DNA of 36,529 bases from Methylorubrum zatmanii (GCF_014845115.1 NZ_NKUI01000003.1:1-36529); one strand, 5' to 3'; positions 1 through 9,242 are shown, counted from the first letter of the stretch. Program-made: numbers and translations. The notes: generated from the letters alone by a model not told the origin.

Positions 1-1995
1 CCGCTCGACGCGGCGGCCATCGGCAAGGGCTGCGGCGGGACGCTCAGCCTGGCCGACCAGCTCTGCGGCCGCGAGCTGGACCGGTTCCGCGCCGCCCTGG
101 CCGAGGGCCGGCCGGTCACCGTCTCCTGCACGCTGCAGGCGCCGCTCTTCGACGAGGTCGCGGCGGAGCTGGGCGCCGAGGAGCGCGTCGCCTACGCCAA
201 GATCCGCGAGACGGCCGGCTGGTCGTCCGAAGCCGCGCAGGCCGGGCCGAAGATGGCGGCGCTGCTCGCCGCCGCCGCCGAGCCCGTGCCGGTCGCCGGC
301 ACGGTGCCGCTGGAGAGCCGGGGCGTCGCCCTGATCTACGGGCGCGACGAGACCGCCATCGCGGCCGGGCGGCGTCTGGCGGAGCATCTCGACGTCACCG
401 TCCTGCTGTCGCGTCCCGGCGAGGTCGCGCCGCTCCACCGCAACGAGTTTCCGGTGATCCGGGGCACGGTGCGCGGGGCGCGGGGGCATCTCGGCGCCTT
501 CGAATTGCGGATCGACGACTACGCCCTCCCCGCGCCCTCCTCGCGCACGCATCTCGTCTTCGGCCCCTCCCGCGACGGCGCGACCTCGACCTGCGATCTC
601 GTCCTCGACCTGACCGGCGGTACGCCGCTCTTCCCCGCCCACGAACTGCGCAGCGGCTACCTGCGCGCCGATCCGCGGGATCCGGCGGCGGTCGAGCGGG
701 CGGTGATGGCCGCCTCCCACCTCGTCGGCGAGTTCGACAAGACGCGCTTCATCGCTTTCGACGAGGCGCTCTGCGCCCATTCGCGCTCGCGCATCACCGG
801 CTGCACCCGCTGCCTGTCGGTCTGCCCCACCGGCGCCATCGCCCCGGCCGGCGACAGCGTGGCGATCGACCCTTACGTCTGCGCCGGCTGCGGCAGCTGC
901 GCCTCCGTCTGCCCGACCGGGGCGGCGGCCTATGCCCTGCCCCCCGCCGACGCGCTGATGCGCCGCCTGCGCAGCCTGATGCGCGCCTACCGGGCGGCGG
1001 GCGGCACGCAGGCGGTGATCCTGTTCCACGACGGCGAGCACGGCGAGCCGCTGATCGATGCCCTCGGACGCTACGGGGAGGGACTGCCGGCCAATGTCCT
1101 GCCGGTGCGCCTCAACGAGGTGACGCAGCTCGGGCCCGAGGCGCTGGCCGCCCTGTTCGCCTACGGCGCCGCCGCTTTGCGGATGCTGGTGCGGGCGCGG
1201 CCGAAGCACGACCTCGACAGCCTGCACCGCGCCGTCGCCCTCGGCGACACCCTCGCCCGGGCGCTCGGCTACGGCCCGGAGGCGGTCCCCGCCGTCTCGA
1301 TCGTCGAGGCGGACGATCCGGACGCCCTCGCCGCCGCCCTGCGGACCGTCACCCCCGGCCGGACGGCGGCGGCGCCCGCCGGCTTCGTGCCGGACGGGCC
1401 GAAGCGCGAGATGCTGCGCCTCGCCTTCCGGGAGATGCACCATGCCGCCCCCGCGCCGGTCGCCAGCGTGCCGCTCGCGGCGGGCGCGCCCTTCGGCGGG
1501 CTCGAGTTCCGGGTCGAGGATTGCACGCTCTGCCTCTCCTGCGTCGGGGCCTGCCCGACCCATGCCCTTTCCGACAGCGCCGAGCGGCCGCTGCTGGCCT
1601 TCGAGGAGAGCCTGTGCGTGCAGTGCGGGCTGTGCGCGGCGACCTGCCCGGAAGACGTGATCGACCTCAAACCCCGGATCGACTTCGCCGCCTGGGAGGC
1701 GCCCCGCCGCGTGGTGAAGGAGGAGGAGCCCTTCGCCTGCATCAGCTGCGCCAAGCCCTTCGGCACCCGCTCGACCATCGAGCGGGTCATCGGCAAGCTG
1801 CGCGAGCGGCACTGGATGTTCTCTGGCCCGGCGGGCGAGGAGCGCATCCGGTCCCTGATGATGTGCGACGATTGCCGCGTCGAGGCGGCGTTGAACCAGG
1901 GCTTCGACCCGCACGCCGCCCCCGACCGCGCCAAGCCGCGCACGACGGAGGATTACCTGCGCGAGCGGGCGGCCGGCGGCCCCGTCTCCGGTTGA
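1..1995 (+). CDS. 4Fe-4S polyferredoxin-like protein, 5' end outside window
   Basis: The reading frame is open from base 1, so the gene begins upstream; an ATG at 253 exists but the frame before it is coding-like, so this is a partial gene with at least 664 residues in the window. Four bacterial-ferredoxin cysteine clusters are visible at about 802-825, 880-912, 1522-1554 and 1615-1647, each followed by CP, which suggests two 2[4Fe-4S] modules. A C-terminal CISC plus CDDC arrangement (about 1738-1880) may bind a further metal. Proteins of this architecture are commonly encoded beside formate dehydrogenase and its maturation factors in proteobacteria; the MoeA genes downstream fit that setting. 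The role, electron transfer to or from a molybdoenzyme, is inferred. Confidence 0.8.
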   Translation, partial: PLDAAAIGKGCGGTLSLADQLCGRELDRFRAALAEGRPVTVSCTLQAPLFDEVAAELGAEERVAYAKIRETAGWSSEAAQAGPKMAALLAAAAEPVPVAGTVPLESRGVALIYGRDETAIAAGRRLAEHLDVTVLLSRPGEVAPLHRNEFPVIRGTVRGARGHLGAFELRIDDYALPAPSSRTHLVFGPSRDGATSTCDLVLDLTGGTPLFPAHELRSGYLRADPRDPAAVERAVMAASHLVGEFDKTRFIAFDEALCAHSRSRITGCTRCLSVCPTGAIAPAGDSVAIDPYVCAGCGSCASVCPTGAAAYALPPADALMRRLRSLMRAYRAAGGTQAVILFHDGEHGEPLIDALGRYGEGLPANVLPVRLNEVTQLGPEALAALFAYGAAALRMLVRARPKHDLDSLHRAVALGDTLARALGYGPEAVPAVSIVEADDPDALAAALRTVTPGRTAAAPAGFVPDGPKREMLRLAFREMHHAAPAPVASVPLAAGAPFGGLEFRVEDCTLCLSCVGACPTHALSDSAERPLLAFEESLCVQCGLCAATCPEDVIDLKPRIDFAAWEAPRRVVKEEEPFACISCAKPFGTRSTIERVIGKLRERHWMFSGPAGEERIRSLMMCDDCRVEAALNQGFDPHAAPDRAKPRTTEDYLRERAAGGPVSG

Positions 1996-2002
1996 GACCG
2001 AG

Positions 2003-2104
2003 TGAGACGGGGCCCGCTTGATCGAAGCGGGAACCGCCTCAGCCAGTCCGCGCGGCACGTGAGCGATGACGACATCCCGAAGGAATCAAACGGCTCTGGT
2101 ATGA
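2003..2104 (+). repeat. Dispersed two-hairpin repeat, copy A
   Basis: This intergenic stretch after the polyferredoxin stop shares blocks with copies at 16762-16870 and 26961-27070 (TGAGACGG, CCGCTTGATCG, AGCCnGnCCGCGCG, GAGCGATG, ATCCCGAAGG, ATGA). It carries a perfect 7-bp stem, CCCGCTT-gatcg-AAGCGGG. The second hairpin is degraded in this copy. It fills most of the 130-bp gap before the convergent cytochrome gene and might act as a bidirectional terminator. Confidence 0.65.
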
Positions 2105-2125
2105 GACCCGGACGGGAGCGCGCCG

Positions 2126-3451
2126 TCAGGGCGTCGCCGTCGCCTTCTCCAGGAAGCGCACCAGCGCCTCGCGGTCCTCGGCGCGGTTGATCGTCTGCTC
2201 GGGCATCCGGGTGCCCGGCGTGTAGCGGGCGGGGCCGACCTCGAAGAGGCGCGCCACCGTCTCCGGCGTCCAGACGATGTCCATGCGCTTGAGCGCGTCC
2301 GAGTAGCGGTAATCCGGCACGGTGGCGATGCGCCGCCCGAACAGGCCGGCCAGGGTCGGGCCGGCCCGGGGGCCCTCGTTCGGGTTCAGGCTGTGGCACG
2401 CCACGCAGGCCCCGAACACCTCGGCGCCGCGATCCCCGGCGAAGGCGGCGAGCGCATCCGCCGGCCGGGGCATGGCGAGGGGGCCGATCGGCGCACCGGT
2501 GGCGGCGTTCCAGCGACGCACGAGCCGGTCGCCCCCACCGGTGACGAGTTCGTTCACCTCTCCCCGTGCGTCTGCGCGCCACGCCACCGACCAGACCGGC
2601 AGGCCGGGGCCGACCAGGCTGAACAGGACGCGCGGCGCGGCCCGTTCGATCACGGCGACGGTGCCGCCGGCGGTCGCGGCGGCGAGCCGCGCCCCGTCCG
2701 GCGCGGCGGCCAGGGCGATCACCGGAGCGGAGCCGAGTTCGAGCGCCCCCCGGATCGCTCCTTCGGGGCTGAGGAAGCGGACGGTCGCATCCGCCCCGGC
2801 GGCGGCGATCTCCCCGTCCCGCGTGACTGCGAGCGCGCTGACCGCGCTCGGCACGGTGACGGTGACGGCGGCATCGCCGTCGCGGGGCCAGATCCGCACC
2901 GTGGCATCCGCCCCCGCCGTGACCGGGCGCCCGTCGGGCAGGAAGGCGACCGCGTTCACGTTGCCCTTGTGACCGGTGAGGATGCGCGCCGCGCCCCCCG
3001 TCAGGGGCCAGATCCGGGCGGTCCCGTCCCAGGCGGCGGAGGCGAGCGCGGTGCCGTCCGGCGCCACCGCCAGCCCGGCGACCGGGCCGGAATGGCTGTC
3101 GAGAACCCGCTCCGGTTCCGCCCCGCCCAGGCGCCACAGGGCGATCCGCCCGTCCTCGGAGGCGCTGGCGAAGCGCCCGTCCGGCAGGACCGCCACGGCG
3201 TTCACCGCCCCCTCGTGGAAGCGCAGCACGGACAAGGCCGTGCCCGTGTCGAGCCCCCAGACGATCGCCGCCTGATCGAAGCCGCCGGAAATCGCGAGCC
3301 GCCCGTCCTGGGTCACGGCGAGCGCCCGCACCGGCCCGCCATGGCCGCGCATCTGTGCGCGAGCCGGGCTGCCGAGGGCGAGCGCCGCGATCAGCCCGAC
3401 AAGGGCAGGCCCAACGAGGGGGAGCCCGACGAGGGGAAGGCGTATCCGCAT
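2126..3451 (-). CDS. WD40 beta-propeller fused to C-terminal cytochrome c
   Basis: This 441-residue protein starts with a hydrophobic signal sequence ending near SPARA-Q, so it should be exported. About residues 35-335 are WD40 blades, each showing the GHxxxVxAxAxxPDG and DGTxRIW-type signatures. The last ~95 residues are a class I cytochrome c: haem motif CVACH at 349-353 and likely axial Met in TRMPEQ near 416, with GLFGR and DYRYSDAL blocks typical of c550-like proteins. I chose the ATG at 3451 because GGAG lies 5 nt upstream; a GTG at 3472 would add seven residues ahead of the signal peptide. It is divergent from the MoeA pair. Function is unknown; an electron carrier or sensor docking to a periplasmic redox partner is possible. 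Confidence 0.85.
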   Translation of the reverse strand: MRIRLPLVGLPLVGPALVGLIAALALGSPARAQMRGHGGPVRALAVTQDGRLAISGGFDQAAIVWGLDTGTALSVLRFHEGAVNAVAVLPDGRFASASEDGRIALWRLGGAEPERVLDSHSGPVAGLAVAPDGTALASAAWDGTARIWPLTGGAARILTGHKGNVNAVAFLPDGRPVTAGADATVRIWPRDGDAAVTVTVPSAVSALAVTRDGEIAAAGADATVRFLSPEGAIRGALELGSAPVIALAAAPDGARLAAATAGGTVAVIERAAPRVLFSLVGPGLPVWSVAWRADARGEVNELVTGGGDRLVRRWNAATGAPIGPLAMPRPADALAAFAGDRGAEVFGACVACHSLNPNEGPRAGPTLAGLFGRRIATVPDYRYSDALKRMDIVWTPETVARLFEVGPARYTPGTRMPEQTINRAEDREALVRFLEKATATP

Positions 3452-3575
3452 CGTGGCTCCGCTCCTGCTCACGCCGACCCGCGCCGGCCGATGCGTCGGC
3501 GGGCTGGGCGGACCTTAGCCGAGGTATGCGCGCCCTGTCTGCGAACGGCTCGGCGCGCGGATGCGTGGCGATGTC

Positions 3576-3646
3576 TCATGCGACATCCGGACGATTCCTC
3601 GGGGATGGCGGATGTCGCCGTCGCTCAGGCGCCGCGCGGGCTTGGG
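3576..3646 (-). repeat. Dispersed two-hairpin repeat, copy B (partial, inverted)
   Basis: Read on the minus strand this matches the second half of the repeat family (AGCCCGCGCGG, TGAGCGA, ATCCGCCATCCC, CCGGAT, ATGA). It forms a perfect 10-bp stem, 3580-3589 with 3609-3618 (GCGACATCCG/CGGATGTCGC). The outer bases differ from copy C on both arms in a paired way. The first half of the element is not detectable here. It lies in the 301-bp divergent gap 3452-3752, where I see no gene. Confidence 0.55.
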
Positions 3647-3752
3647 ACAAATCCGGTTGATCCCCGCCCGGCGATGGCGCATCGCTCGATGCCATGGAAC
3701 GGATCGCTCCCATCGCGCGCGGTTTCGCGGCGGCCGGCCCGCAGGGGCGCGG

Positions 3753-4847
3753 ATGATGCGGTCCCCTTTCGCGGCGCTGCGGCCGCTCTCCGAAACGCTC
3801 GACCTCCTGCGCGGCGCCGTCAGCCCGGTCGCCCCCCGCACCCTCCCCCTCCCGGCGGCGCGCGGCCGGATCGCGGCGGAGAGCGTGCGGGCCGCGCAGG
3901 CCGTCCCGGACGCGCCCTCGGCCCTGCGCGACGGCTACGCCGTCGAAGCGGCCGCGATCGCCGGCGCCTCGGCTTACGCGCCGGTGCTCCTGCTCCGCGC
4001 CCCGCCCTGGATCGAGGCCGGCGCGGCCCTGCCCGCCGGAACGGATGCGGTGCTCCCGGCGGAGGGGCTGGAGGGGCGCAGCGCCGTGGCCGAGGCCGGC
4101 GCCTGGGACGGCATCCGCGCGGCGGGAGAGGATGTCGCGGCCGGCGATGTCCTGATCGCGGCGGGGGAGCGGATCGGGCCGCTCCCTCTCCTGGCGCTCG
4201 GCGCCGCCGGCCATGACGGCCTGAGGGTGCGCATCCCACGCCTGCGCCTCGTCGCGACCGGACTCGACGGAGCGGAGACCCTGACGGCGACGCTCTCCGC
4301 CCTGATCGCGGCGCGGGGCGGGACCGCCGAGGCGGTGGCGGTGCCCGACGAGGAGGCCGCCATCGCCGCGGCCCTCCTCGGCGGCGAGGCCGACGCGGTG
4401 TTCGTCGTCGGCGGCACCGGCTTCGGCCGCACGGATCGCAGCGCCGCCGCTCTGGAGCGGGCGGGCGCCGTCACGGTGCACGGGGTTGCCCTGCGGCCCG
4501 GGGAGACCGCCGGCCTCGGCGCGGCCGGCGGGCGGCCGGTGCTGCTGCTGCCCGGCCGGCCCGAGGCCGCGCTCGCGGCCTTCCTCGCCCTGGGCCACCC
4601 GCTGCTCGCCGCCCTCTCCGGAGCCCGCGAGCCGCCGAGCCGGCCCGCTCCCCTCCTGCGCAAGATCGTCTCGGCGATCGGCCTGACCGAGATCGTGTTC
4701 GTGCGCCGCCGGGCGGAGGGCATCGAGCCCCTCGGCGGCGCCGGTTTGCCGCTGCGGCGTCTCGTCGAGGCCGACGGTGCCGTGCTGGTGCCTCCCGAGA
4801 GCGAGGGCTATGCAGAGGGCTCGCCAGTCGAGGTCGTTCTTCTGTGA
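3753..4847 (+). CDS. MoeA-like molybdopterin-binding protein (short form)
   Basis: This 364-residue protein has the MoeA layout: an N-terminal region with DGYAV at 60-64, a MoCF/MogA-type binding fold with GGTGFGRTD near residue 220, and a PGRPEA turn near 267 in place of the usual PGNP. MoeA inserts molybdenum into molybdopterin-adenylate. The N-terminal Asp-rich active-site block is abbreviated compared with canonical MoeA (about 400 residues), so it may be a specialised or non-catalytic paralogue. The start at 3753 (or the adjacent ATG at 3756) follows AGGGG; the frame is open further upstream but that segment looks non-coding. The stop overlaps the GTG of the next gene, implying translational coupling. 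Confidence 0.82.
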   Translation: MMRSPFAALRPLSETLDLLRGAVSPVAPRTLPLPAARGRIAAESVRAAQAVPDAPSALRDGYAVEAAAIAGASAYAPVLLLRAPPWIEAGAALPAGTDAVLPAEGLEGRSAVAEAGAWDGIRAAGEDVAAGDVLIAAGERIGPLPLLALGAAGHDGLRVRIPRLRLVATGLDGAETLTATLSALIAARGGTAEAVAVPDEEAAIAAALLGGEADAVFVVGGTGFGRTDRSAAALERAGAVTVHGVALRPGETAGLGAAGGRPVLLLPGRPEAALAAFLALGHPLLAALSGAREPPSRPAPLLRKIVSAIGLTEIVFVRRRAEGIEPLGGAGLPLRRLVEADGAVLVPPESEGYAEGSPVEVVLL

Positions 4848-6811
4848 ATCCGGATCGGGACCCTGCCTTCGCGCGGCGCCTCGCCGCGGCGGCGCGGCAG
4901 GAGCAGTTTCTCACCGTCATGAGCCACGAGGCGGCGCTCGCCGCCTTCCGGGCGGCGGTGCCGCACACGGCCCTGCCGGAGGAGACCGTGCCCCTGGCGC
5001 AGGCGCTGGGCCGGGTCCTCGCCCGCGATGTCGCCTCCCCCATCGACGTGCCGCCCTTCGACCGGGCGCTGGTGGACGGCTTCGCGCTCCGCGCCGCCGA
5101 TACCGAGGGGGCGGGTCCCGCCAGCCCGCGCCGGCTGACCCTCAACCGCGAGATCCTGGCCTGCGGCGTCGCCCCGGCGCGCGCCGTCGATCCCGGCACG
5201 GCGACGCCCATCGCCACCGGCGGCGTGATCCCCCGCGGCGCCGACGCGGTGGTGATGGTCGAGCAGACCGAGTTCGACGAGGAGACGCTCGGCATCGCGG
5301 TCGCGGCGCCGGTCCGGCCCGGACAGTTCGTGGGCTATGCCGGCGCCGACATGGCGCTCGGGGAGACCGTGCTGCGCAAGGGGATGCCGATCACCGCCCG
5401 GGAGATCGGCATGCTGGCGGCCTGCGGCCTCGCCGAGGTGGCGGTGGTGCGCCGCCCGCGCGTCGCCGTCCTGTCCACCGGCGACGAACTCGTCGCGCCG
5501 GGACAGCGGCTGCGGCCGGGCGCGATCTACGATTCCAACGGCGCGATCATCGCGGCCTCCGTCGCCGAGAACGGCGGCGAGCCCGCCGCCCTCGGGATCC
5601 TGCCGGACGACGAGGCGGCCCTGGAGGCGGCCCTGCGGCGCGCGCTGCCGGCGCACGATCTGGTCGTGCTCTCGGGCGGCACCTCGAAGGGCGCCGGGGA
5701 TGTGTCGCACCGCATCCTCTCCCGGCTCGGCGAGCCCGGCATCCTCGTGCATGGCGTGGCCCTCAAGCCCGGCAAGCCGCTCTGCCTCGCCGTCGCCGAC
5801 GGCACCCCCATCGTGGTGCTGCCGGGCTTTCCCACCTCGGCGATGTTCACCTTCCACGAATTCGTGGTGCCGCTGGTGCGGGCCCTGGCCGGCCTGCCGC
5901 CCCGGGACGAGCAGGCGGTGAGCGCGACCCTGCCGCAGCGTCTCCCCTCCGAACTCGGCCGGACCGAATTCGTGATGGCCTCGCTCGCGCGCGGGGCGCA
6001 CGGGCCGGTCGCCCTGCCGCTGCCGAAGGGCTCGGGCTCGGTCACGGCCTTCAGCCAGGCCGACGGCTTCTTCGCGGTGCCCGCCGCGCGGCCGGGGCTG
6101 GAGGCGGGCGAGACCGTTTCGGTGGTGCGCCTCGGCGCCGGTCTGCGCCCGCCCGATCTGACCGTCATCGGCAGCCACTGCGTCGGGCTCGACCGCGTGG
6201 TCGGGCTGCTGGCGGAGCGGGGCTTCCGGGCCCGCACGGTCTGGGTCGGCTCGGCCGGAGGGCTCGCCGCGCTCCGACGGCGGGAATGCGACCTGGCCGC
6301 CCTGCACCTGCTCGACCCCGAGACCGGCCGCTACAACGCGCCCTTCCTCGACGCGGGCATGGCGCTGGCTCCGGGCTGGCGGCGCCTGCAGGGCGTCGTG
6401 TTCCGGGCCGGAGACCCGCGCTTCGAGGGCCGGACGGCGGCGGAGGCCGTGGCCGCGGCGCTCTCCGACGCCCAGGCCGTGATGGTCAACCGCAATGCCG
6501 GCTCCGGCACGCGGCTTCTCGTCGACGGTCTCCTCGACGGTGCCCGGCCGGCCGGTTTCTGGAACCAGCCCCGCTCGCACAATGCCGTCGCGGCGGCGGT
6601 GGCGCAGGGCCGGGCCGATTGGGGCGTGGCGATCGCCAGCGTCGCGCGGGCCTACGGCCTCGGCTTCCTCCCCCTCACCGAGGAGCATTACGACTTCGCC
6701 TACGACGCGGATGCCCTCGGGCAGAGGCCCGCCCTCGCCACCTTCCTCGCGCTGCTGACGGGCCCCGACACCGCCGAGGCGCTGCGGGGGCTCGGCTTCG
6801 CGCCGGCCTAA
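4844..6811 (+). CDS. MoeA fused to a periplasmic-binding-protein-like domain
   Basis: This 655-residue protein starts at a GTG overlapping the previous stop. Residues about 25-415 form a full MoeA: DVPPFDRALVDGFA near 68-81, ATGGVIPRGADAVV, STGDEL, GGTSKGAGD near 278 and LKPGKP near 306. From about residue 435 a second domain of the LysR-substrate/PBP type (PF12727-like) runs to the end, with a NRNAGSGTR ligand-loop motif and a typical final HYDFAYD segment. In archaea and many bacteria this fusion occurs with molybdate or molybdopterin metabolism. The pair probably serves the molybdoenzymes encoded nearby, such as the upstream redox cluster and the molybdopterin subunit at 22007. Confidence 0.9.
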   Translation: MNPDRDPAFARRLAAAARQEQFLTVMSHEAALAAFRAAVPHTALPEETVPLAQALGRVLARDVASPIDVPPFDRALVDGFALRAADTEGAGPASPRRLTLNREILACGVAPARAVDPGTATPIATGGVIPRGADAVVMVEQTEFDEETLGIAVAAPVRPGQFVGYAGADMALGETVLRKGMPITAREIGMLAACGLAEVAVVRRPRVAVLSTGDELVAPGQRLRPGAIYDSNGAIIAASVAENGGEPAALGILPDDEAALEAALRRALPAHDLVVLSGGTSKGAGDVSHRILSRLGEPGILVHGVALKPGKPLCLAVADGTPIVVLPGFPTSAMFTFHEFVVPLVRALAGLPPRDEQAVSATLPQRLPSELGRTEFVMASLARGAHGPVALPLPKGSGSVTAFSQADGFFAVPAARPGLEAGETVSVVRLGAGLRPPDLTVIGSHCVGLDRVVGLLAERGFRARTVWVGSAGGLAALRRRECDLAALHLLDPETGRYNAPFLDAGMALAPGWRRLQGVVFRAGDPRFEGRTAAEAVAAALSDAQAVMVNRNAGSGTRLLVDGLLDGARPAGFWNQPRSHNAVAAAVAQGRADWGVAIASVARAYGLGFLPLTEEHYDFAYDADALGQRPALATFLALLTGPDTAEALRGLGFAPA

Positions 6812-6847
6812 CGGCGCCGTGGGCGAGCGCTGGGGAAGGCACTCGGT

Positions 6848-7711
6848 TCAGGCCGGCACGGGCGAGGACCGAACCGTGGTGCCGTAGCGGACGCCCTTTT
6901 CCTTGAGCCAGCGCCGGTAGGCCACGGAGGACGAGTCGGCGCGGGTCGGGATCTCGGCGCGGGGTTCGAGCGGCAGCAGAATCGGCCGCTGGTTCTCGAG
7001 GATGATGCGGTCCTGCAGGAAGATCAACTGCTGGAACGCCACGAGGTCGGTGAGGCGGGAGACGTCGTCGATCAGGAACATCACCGGATGCACCCGGCAG
7101 CGGTCGGGATCGAGGGGCTGGACGAACAGGCAGATCACGTCCCAGCGGTTCGCCGCGCCGGGGCAGGTCTTGTACAGCATGGTCACGTGCGGGGTGGCGA
7201 TCCGGTACTGGTACTGGGTCATGATCCCGGTGGTGGCCGAGAGCGCCGCCTGGGGCTGGAAGAACTGGCAGTTCGTCGCCCAGACCTCGTCCACGTCGCG
7301 GCGGATCTCCGTGGTGTAGTGCAGAACCTCCGTGTGCGGCTCGGCGCCGAGAATGTCCGTGTGCACGAAGGGGAAATGGGCCATGTCGAGGAAGTTCTCG
7401 ACGATGCGCAGGCCCGAGGCCCGCACCTGCACCGTCCCGCACAGGACGTGGCGCCGGTCCGGCTCCTCGGTTTCGGGAATCGCCGGCGGCTCGCGACCGG
7501 GTTCTCCGAGGCTCGTCCAGAGACAGCCGTAGAGACCGCGCACGGGCAGCGCCCGCCCGTCCGCCGCGTGCACCGTCGGCGCCGTGCCGTCCTGCCCCGG
7601 CGCGACCGCGATGTCGGTCCCGAGAAGGCGGGTGCGGAACCCCGTTCCGGCGGCATCGCCCAGGGCGCCGACAACGTACCAATCGTCACGGATCGCGGGT
7701 TCGAGCGTCAT
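6848..7711 (-). CDS. Rieske-less ring-hydroxylating oxygenase catalytic protein 1
   Basis: This 287-residue protein has the catalytic domain of the VanA/phthalate-dioxygenase class. The 2-His-1-Asp iron site is readable: D109, H112 and H117 in ENFLDMAHFPFVH, and D234 in FLQDRIILEN. Normal relatives begin with a Rieske domain (CxH ~17 residues before CxxH). Here the first strand (WYVVG...LLGTDI) runs into YGCLWTSLG after about 30 residues and both cluster-binding loops are missing. The same design is known in NdmC, the methylxanthine N7-demethylase component. The ATG at 7711 matches the start of the paralogue at 21076 and has GGAG upstream; ATGs at 7723 and 7729 are alternatives. It is the last gene of the minus-strand transporter/deaminase operon. 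Substrate is unknown; an N-methylated purine is inferred. Confidence 0.85.
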   Translation of the reverse strand: MTLEPAIRDDWYVVGALGDAAGTGFRTRLLGTDIAVAPGQDGTAPTVHAADGRALPVRGLYGCLWTSLGEPGREPPAIPETEEPDRRHVLCGTVQVRASGLRIVENFLDMAHFPFVHTDILGAEPHTEVLHYTTEIRRDVDEVWATNCQFFQPQAALSATTGIMTQYQYRIATPHVTMLYKTCPGAANRWDVICLFVQPLDPDRCRVHPVMFLIDDVSRLTDLVAFQQLIFLQDRIILENQRPILLPLEPRAEIPTRADSSSVAYRRWLKEKGVRYGTTVRSSPVPA

Positions 7712-7756
7712 CGGCGTCTCCATCCTCATCCGCCTCCCTCGTCGCCGGGCGTCGCG

Positions 7757-9181
7757 TCAGGCGATGCCGAGATCGGCGGCGGCCCAGGCCGCTTCGGCCT
7801 GTGCAAAAAGCCGGCCTTCGTCGAGGCCGACCAGTTCGCCCTTCCGCCAGACGACGCGGCCGTTGATCATGGTCAGGTCGACGGGGGTGCCGATGCCGAC
7901 CCGCGGGATCAGCCCCAGGGGGTCGTGACGCGTGCCGACATAATCCATCCGGCGGGTGTCGATGGCGAAGAGATCGGCCGCCATGCCGGGGGCGAGCCGG
8001 CCGATATCGGTGCGGCCGAGGAGCTGGGCGCCGCCGGTGGTGGCATAGGCCAGGAAATCCGCAGCCGGCGGCACGGGATGGGCTCGCTGCCCAGCCACGA
8101 GGCACTGCAGCATGTAGGCCGAGTGCAGGCAGTGCATCAGGTTGGAATTGTCGTTCGAGGCGGCGCCGTCGCAGCCGAGCCCGACCTTGACGCCGAAGGC
8201 GGCCATGGCCGGGATATCGGTGACTTCGGCGCCCACCAGATAGACCGGCTCCGGGCAATGGGCGACGCCGGTACCGCTGCGCGCGAGGGTGCGCAGCTCG
8301 TCATGGGTCAGTTCCCAGCAATGGGCGTAGAAGGCGTCCGGCCCGGCAAAGCCGAGTTCCGCGCAGTAATCGACCGTGCGCATCCCGTGGCGCGCCTGGA
8401 TCACCGCGCTCTCGCCCTCGCCGACATGGGTATGCATCGACACGCCGCGATCCCGCGCCAGGGCGACGGATTCCACGAAGGTCTCGCGGTAGCAGTTCAC
8501 CGGCTGGCAGGGGGCGACCACGACCCGGCGCATGCCGAAGGGCCGGGCGTCGTGATAGGCATCGATGAGCCGCGCGCAGTCGCCGATGAAGCCGTCCGTG
8601 GTCTCCAGCATCGCGTCGGGGATGGTCGAGCCCTCCGACTTCGGCAGGGTGTTGCCGCCGCGGCCGGCATGGAAGCGCAGGCCCAGCAGCTCCGCCGCCT
8701 CGAACTGCCGGTCGATCAGCCGCGTCCCGGCATGGCGCGGGAAGCAGTATTGGTGGTCGAGCGCCGTGGTACAGCCATGCTTGATCAGCTCCGCCATCGC
8801 CGTGACCGAGGCGTGGTAGAAGCACTCCTCGGTCAGCCGTGCGAAGACGGGATAGATCCGGTCGAGCCATTCGAGCACCGACAGCTTAGTCCAATCGAGT
8901 TCGGCGCGGTTGCGCACGAAGCACTGGAAGAAGTGGTGGTGCGTGTTCACGAGACCCGGATAGACGAACCACCCGTCCGCAGGCGTGACCGCGAGGCCCT
9001 CGCCCTGCGGCCCCTCGCCGAGGCCCTCGAGGAGTCTTTTGCCGATCGCCGCGATCGCCGGGCCTTCGATCAGGATGTCGACGTCGCGCAGGAGGGTGGG
9101 CCCGCTGCCGTCGTCGGTCACGACGGCGGCGCAGTTCCTCAGGAGATGGCGCGTCGTCTCACGCGCGGACGGGATCGGCAT
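7757..9181 (-). CDS. 8-oxoguanine/guanine deaminase-type amidohydrolase
   Basis: This 474-residue protein belongs to the TRZ/ATZ/8-oxoguanine deaminase branch of the amidohydrolase superfamily. Metal and catalytic residues are visible: HxH in VNTHHHF, the HTHVGE block, YAHCWEL and CDGAASND, with a C-terminal composite sandwich (MAADLFAID, TMINGRVVW). These enzymes deaminate guanine-like or triazine rings; isoxanthopterin or hydroxytriazine deamination cannot be excluded. It is 45 nt upstream of the Rieske-less oxygenase and 61 nt downstream of the permease gene, consistent with one operon importing and deaminating a purine-like compound. A second family member is encoded at 29383, so the two probably differ in substrate. 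Confidence 0.85.
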   Translation of the reverse strand: MPIPSARETTRHLLRNCAAVVTDDGSGPTLLRDVDILIEGPAIAAIGKRLLEGLGEGPQGEGLAVTPADGWFVYPGLVNTHHHFFQCFVRNRAELDWTKLSVLEWLDRIYPVFARLTEECFYHASVTAMAELIKHGCTTALDHQYCFPRHAGTRLIDRQFEAAELLGLRFHAGRGGNTLPKSEGSTIPDAMLETTDGFIGDCARLIDAYHDARPFGMRRVVVAPCQPVNCYRETFVESVALARDRGVSMHTHVGEGESAVIQARHGMRTVDYCAELGFAGPDAFYAHCWELTHDELRTLARSGTGVAHCPEPVYLVGAEVTDIPAMAAFGVKVGLGCDGAASNDNSNLMHCLHSAYMLQCLVAGQRAHPVPPAADFLAYATTGGAQLLGRTDIGRLAPGMAADLFAIDTRRMDYVGTRHDPLGLIPRVGIGTPVDLTMINGRVVWRKGELVGLDEGRLFAQAEAAWAAADLGIA

Positions 9182-9242
9182 GTGAAGGATCTCGGAAGGG
9201 GGAGAATGACCGGATGTCGAACTTGCCGGGCCGCAGCGCCGC

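Noticed and set aside
4808..6688. 626-codon minus-strand frame antisense to the MoeA fusion
   Set aside because: It is a shadow of a high-GC gene: His/Arg/Gly-rich, no motif, and the opposite strand encodes a clear MoeA.
6812..6847. Terminator between the convergent MoeA fusion and oxygenase 1
   Set aside because: The 36-bp gap shows no clear stem followed by a T-run on either strand.
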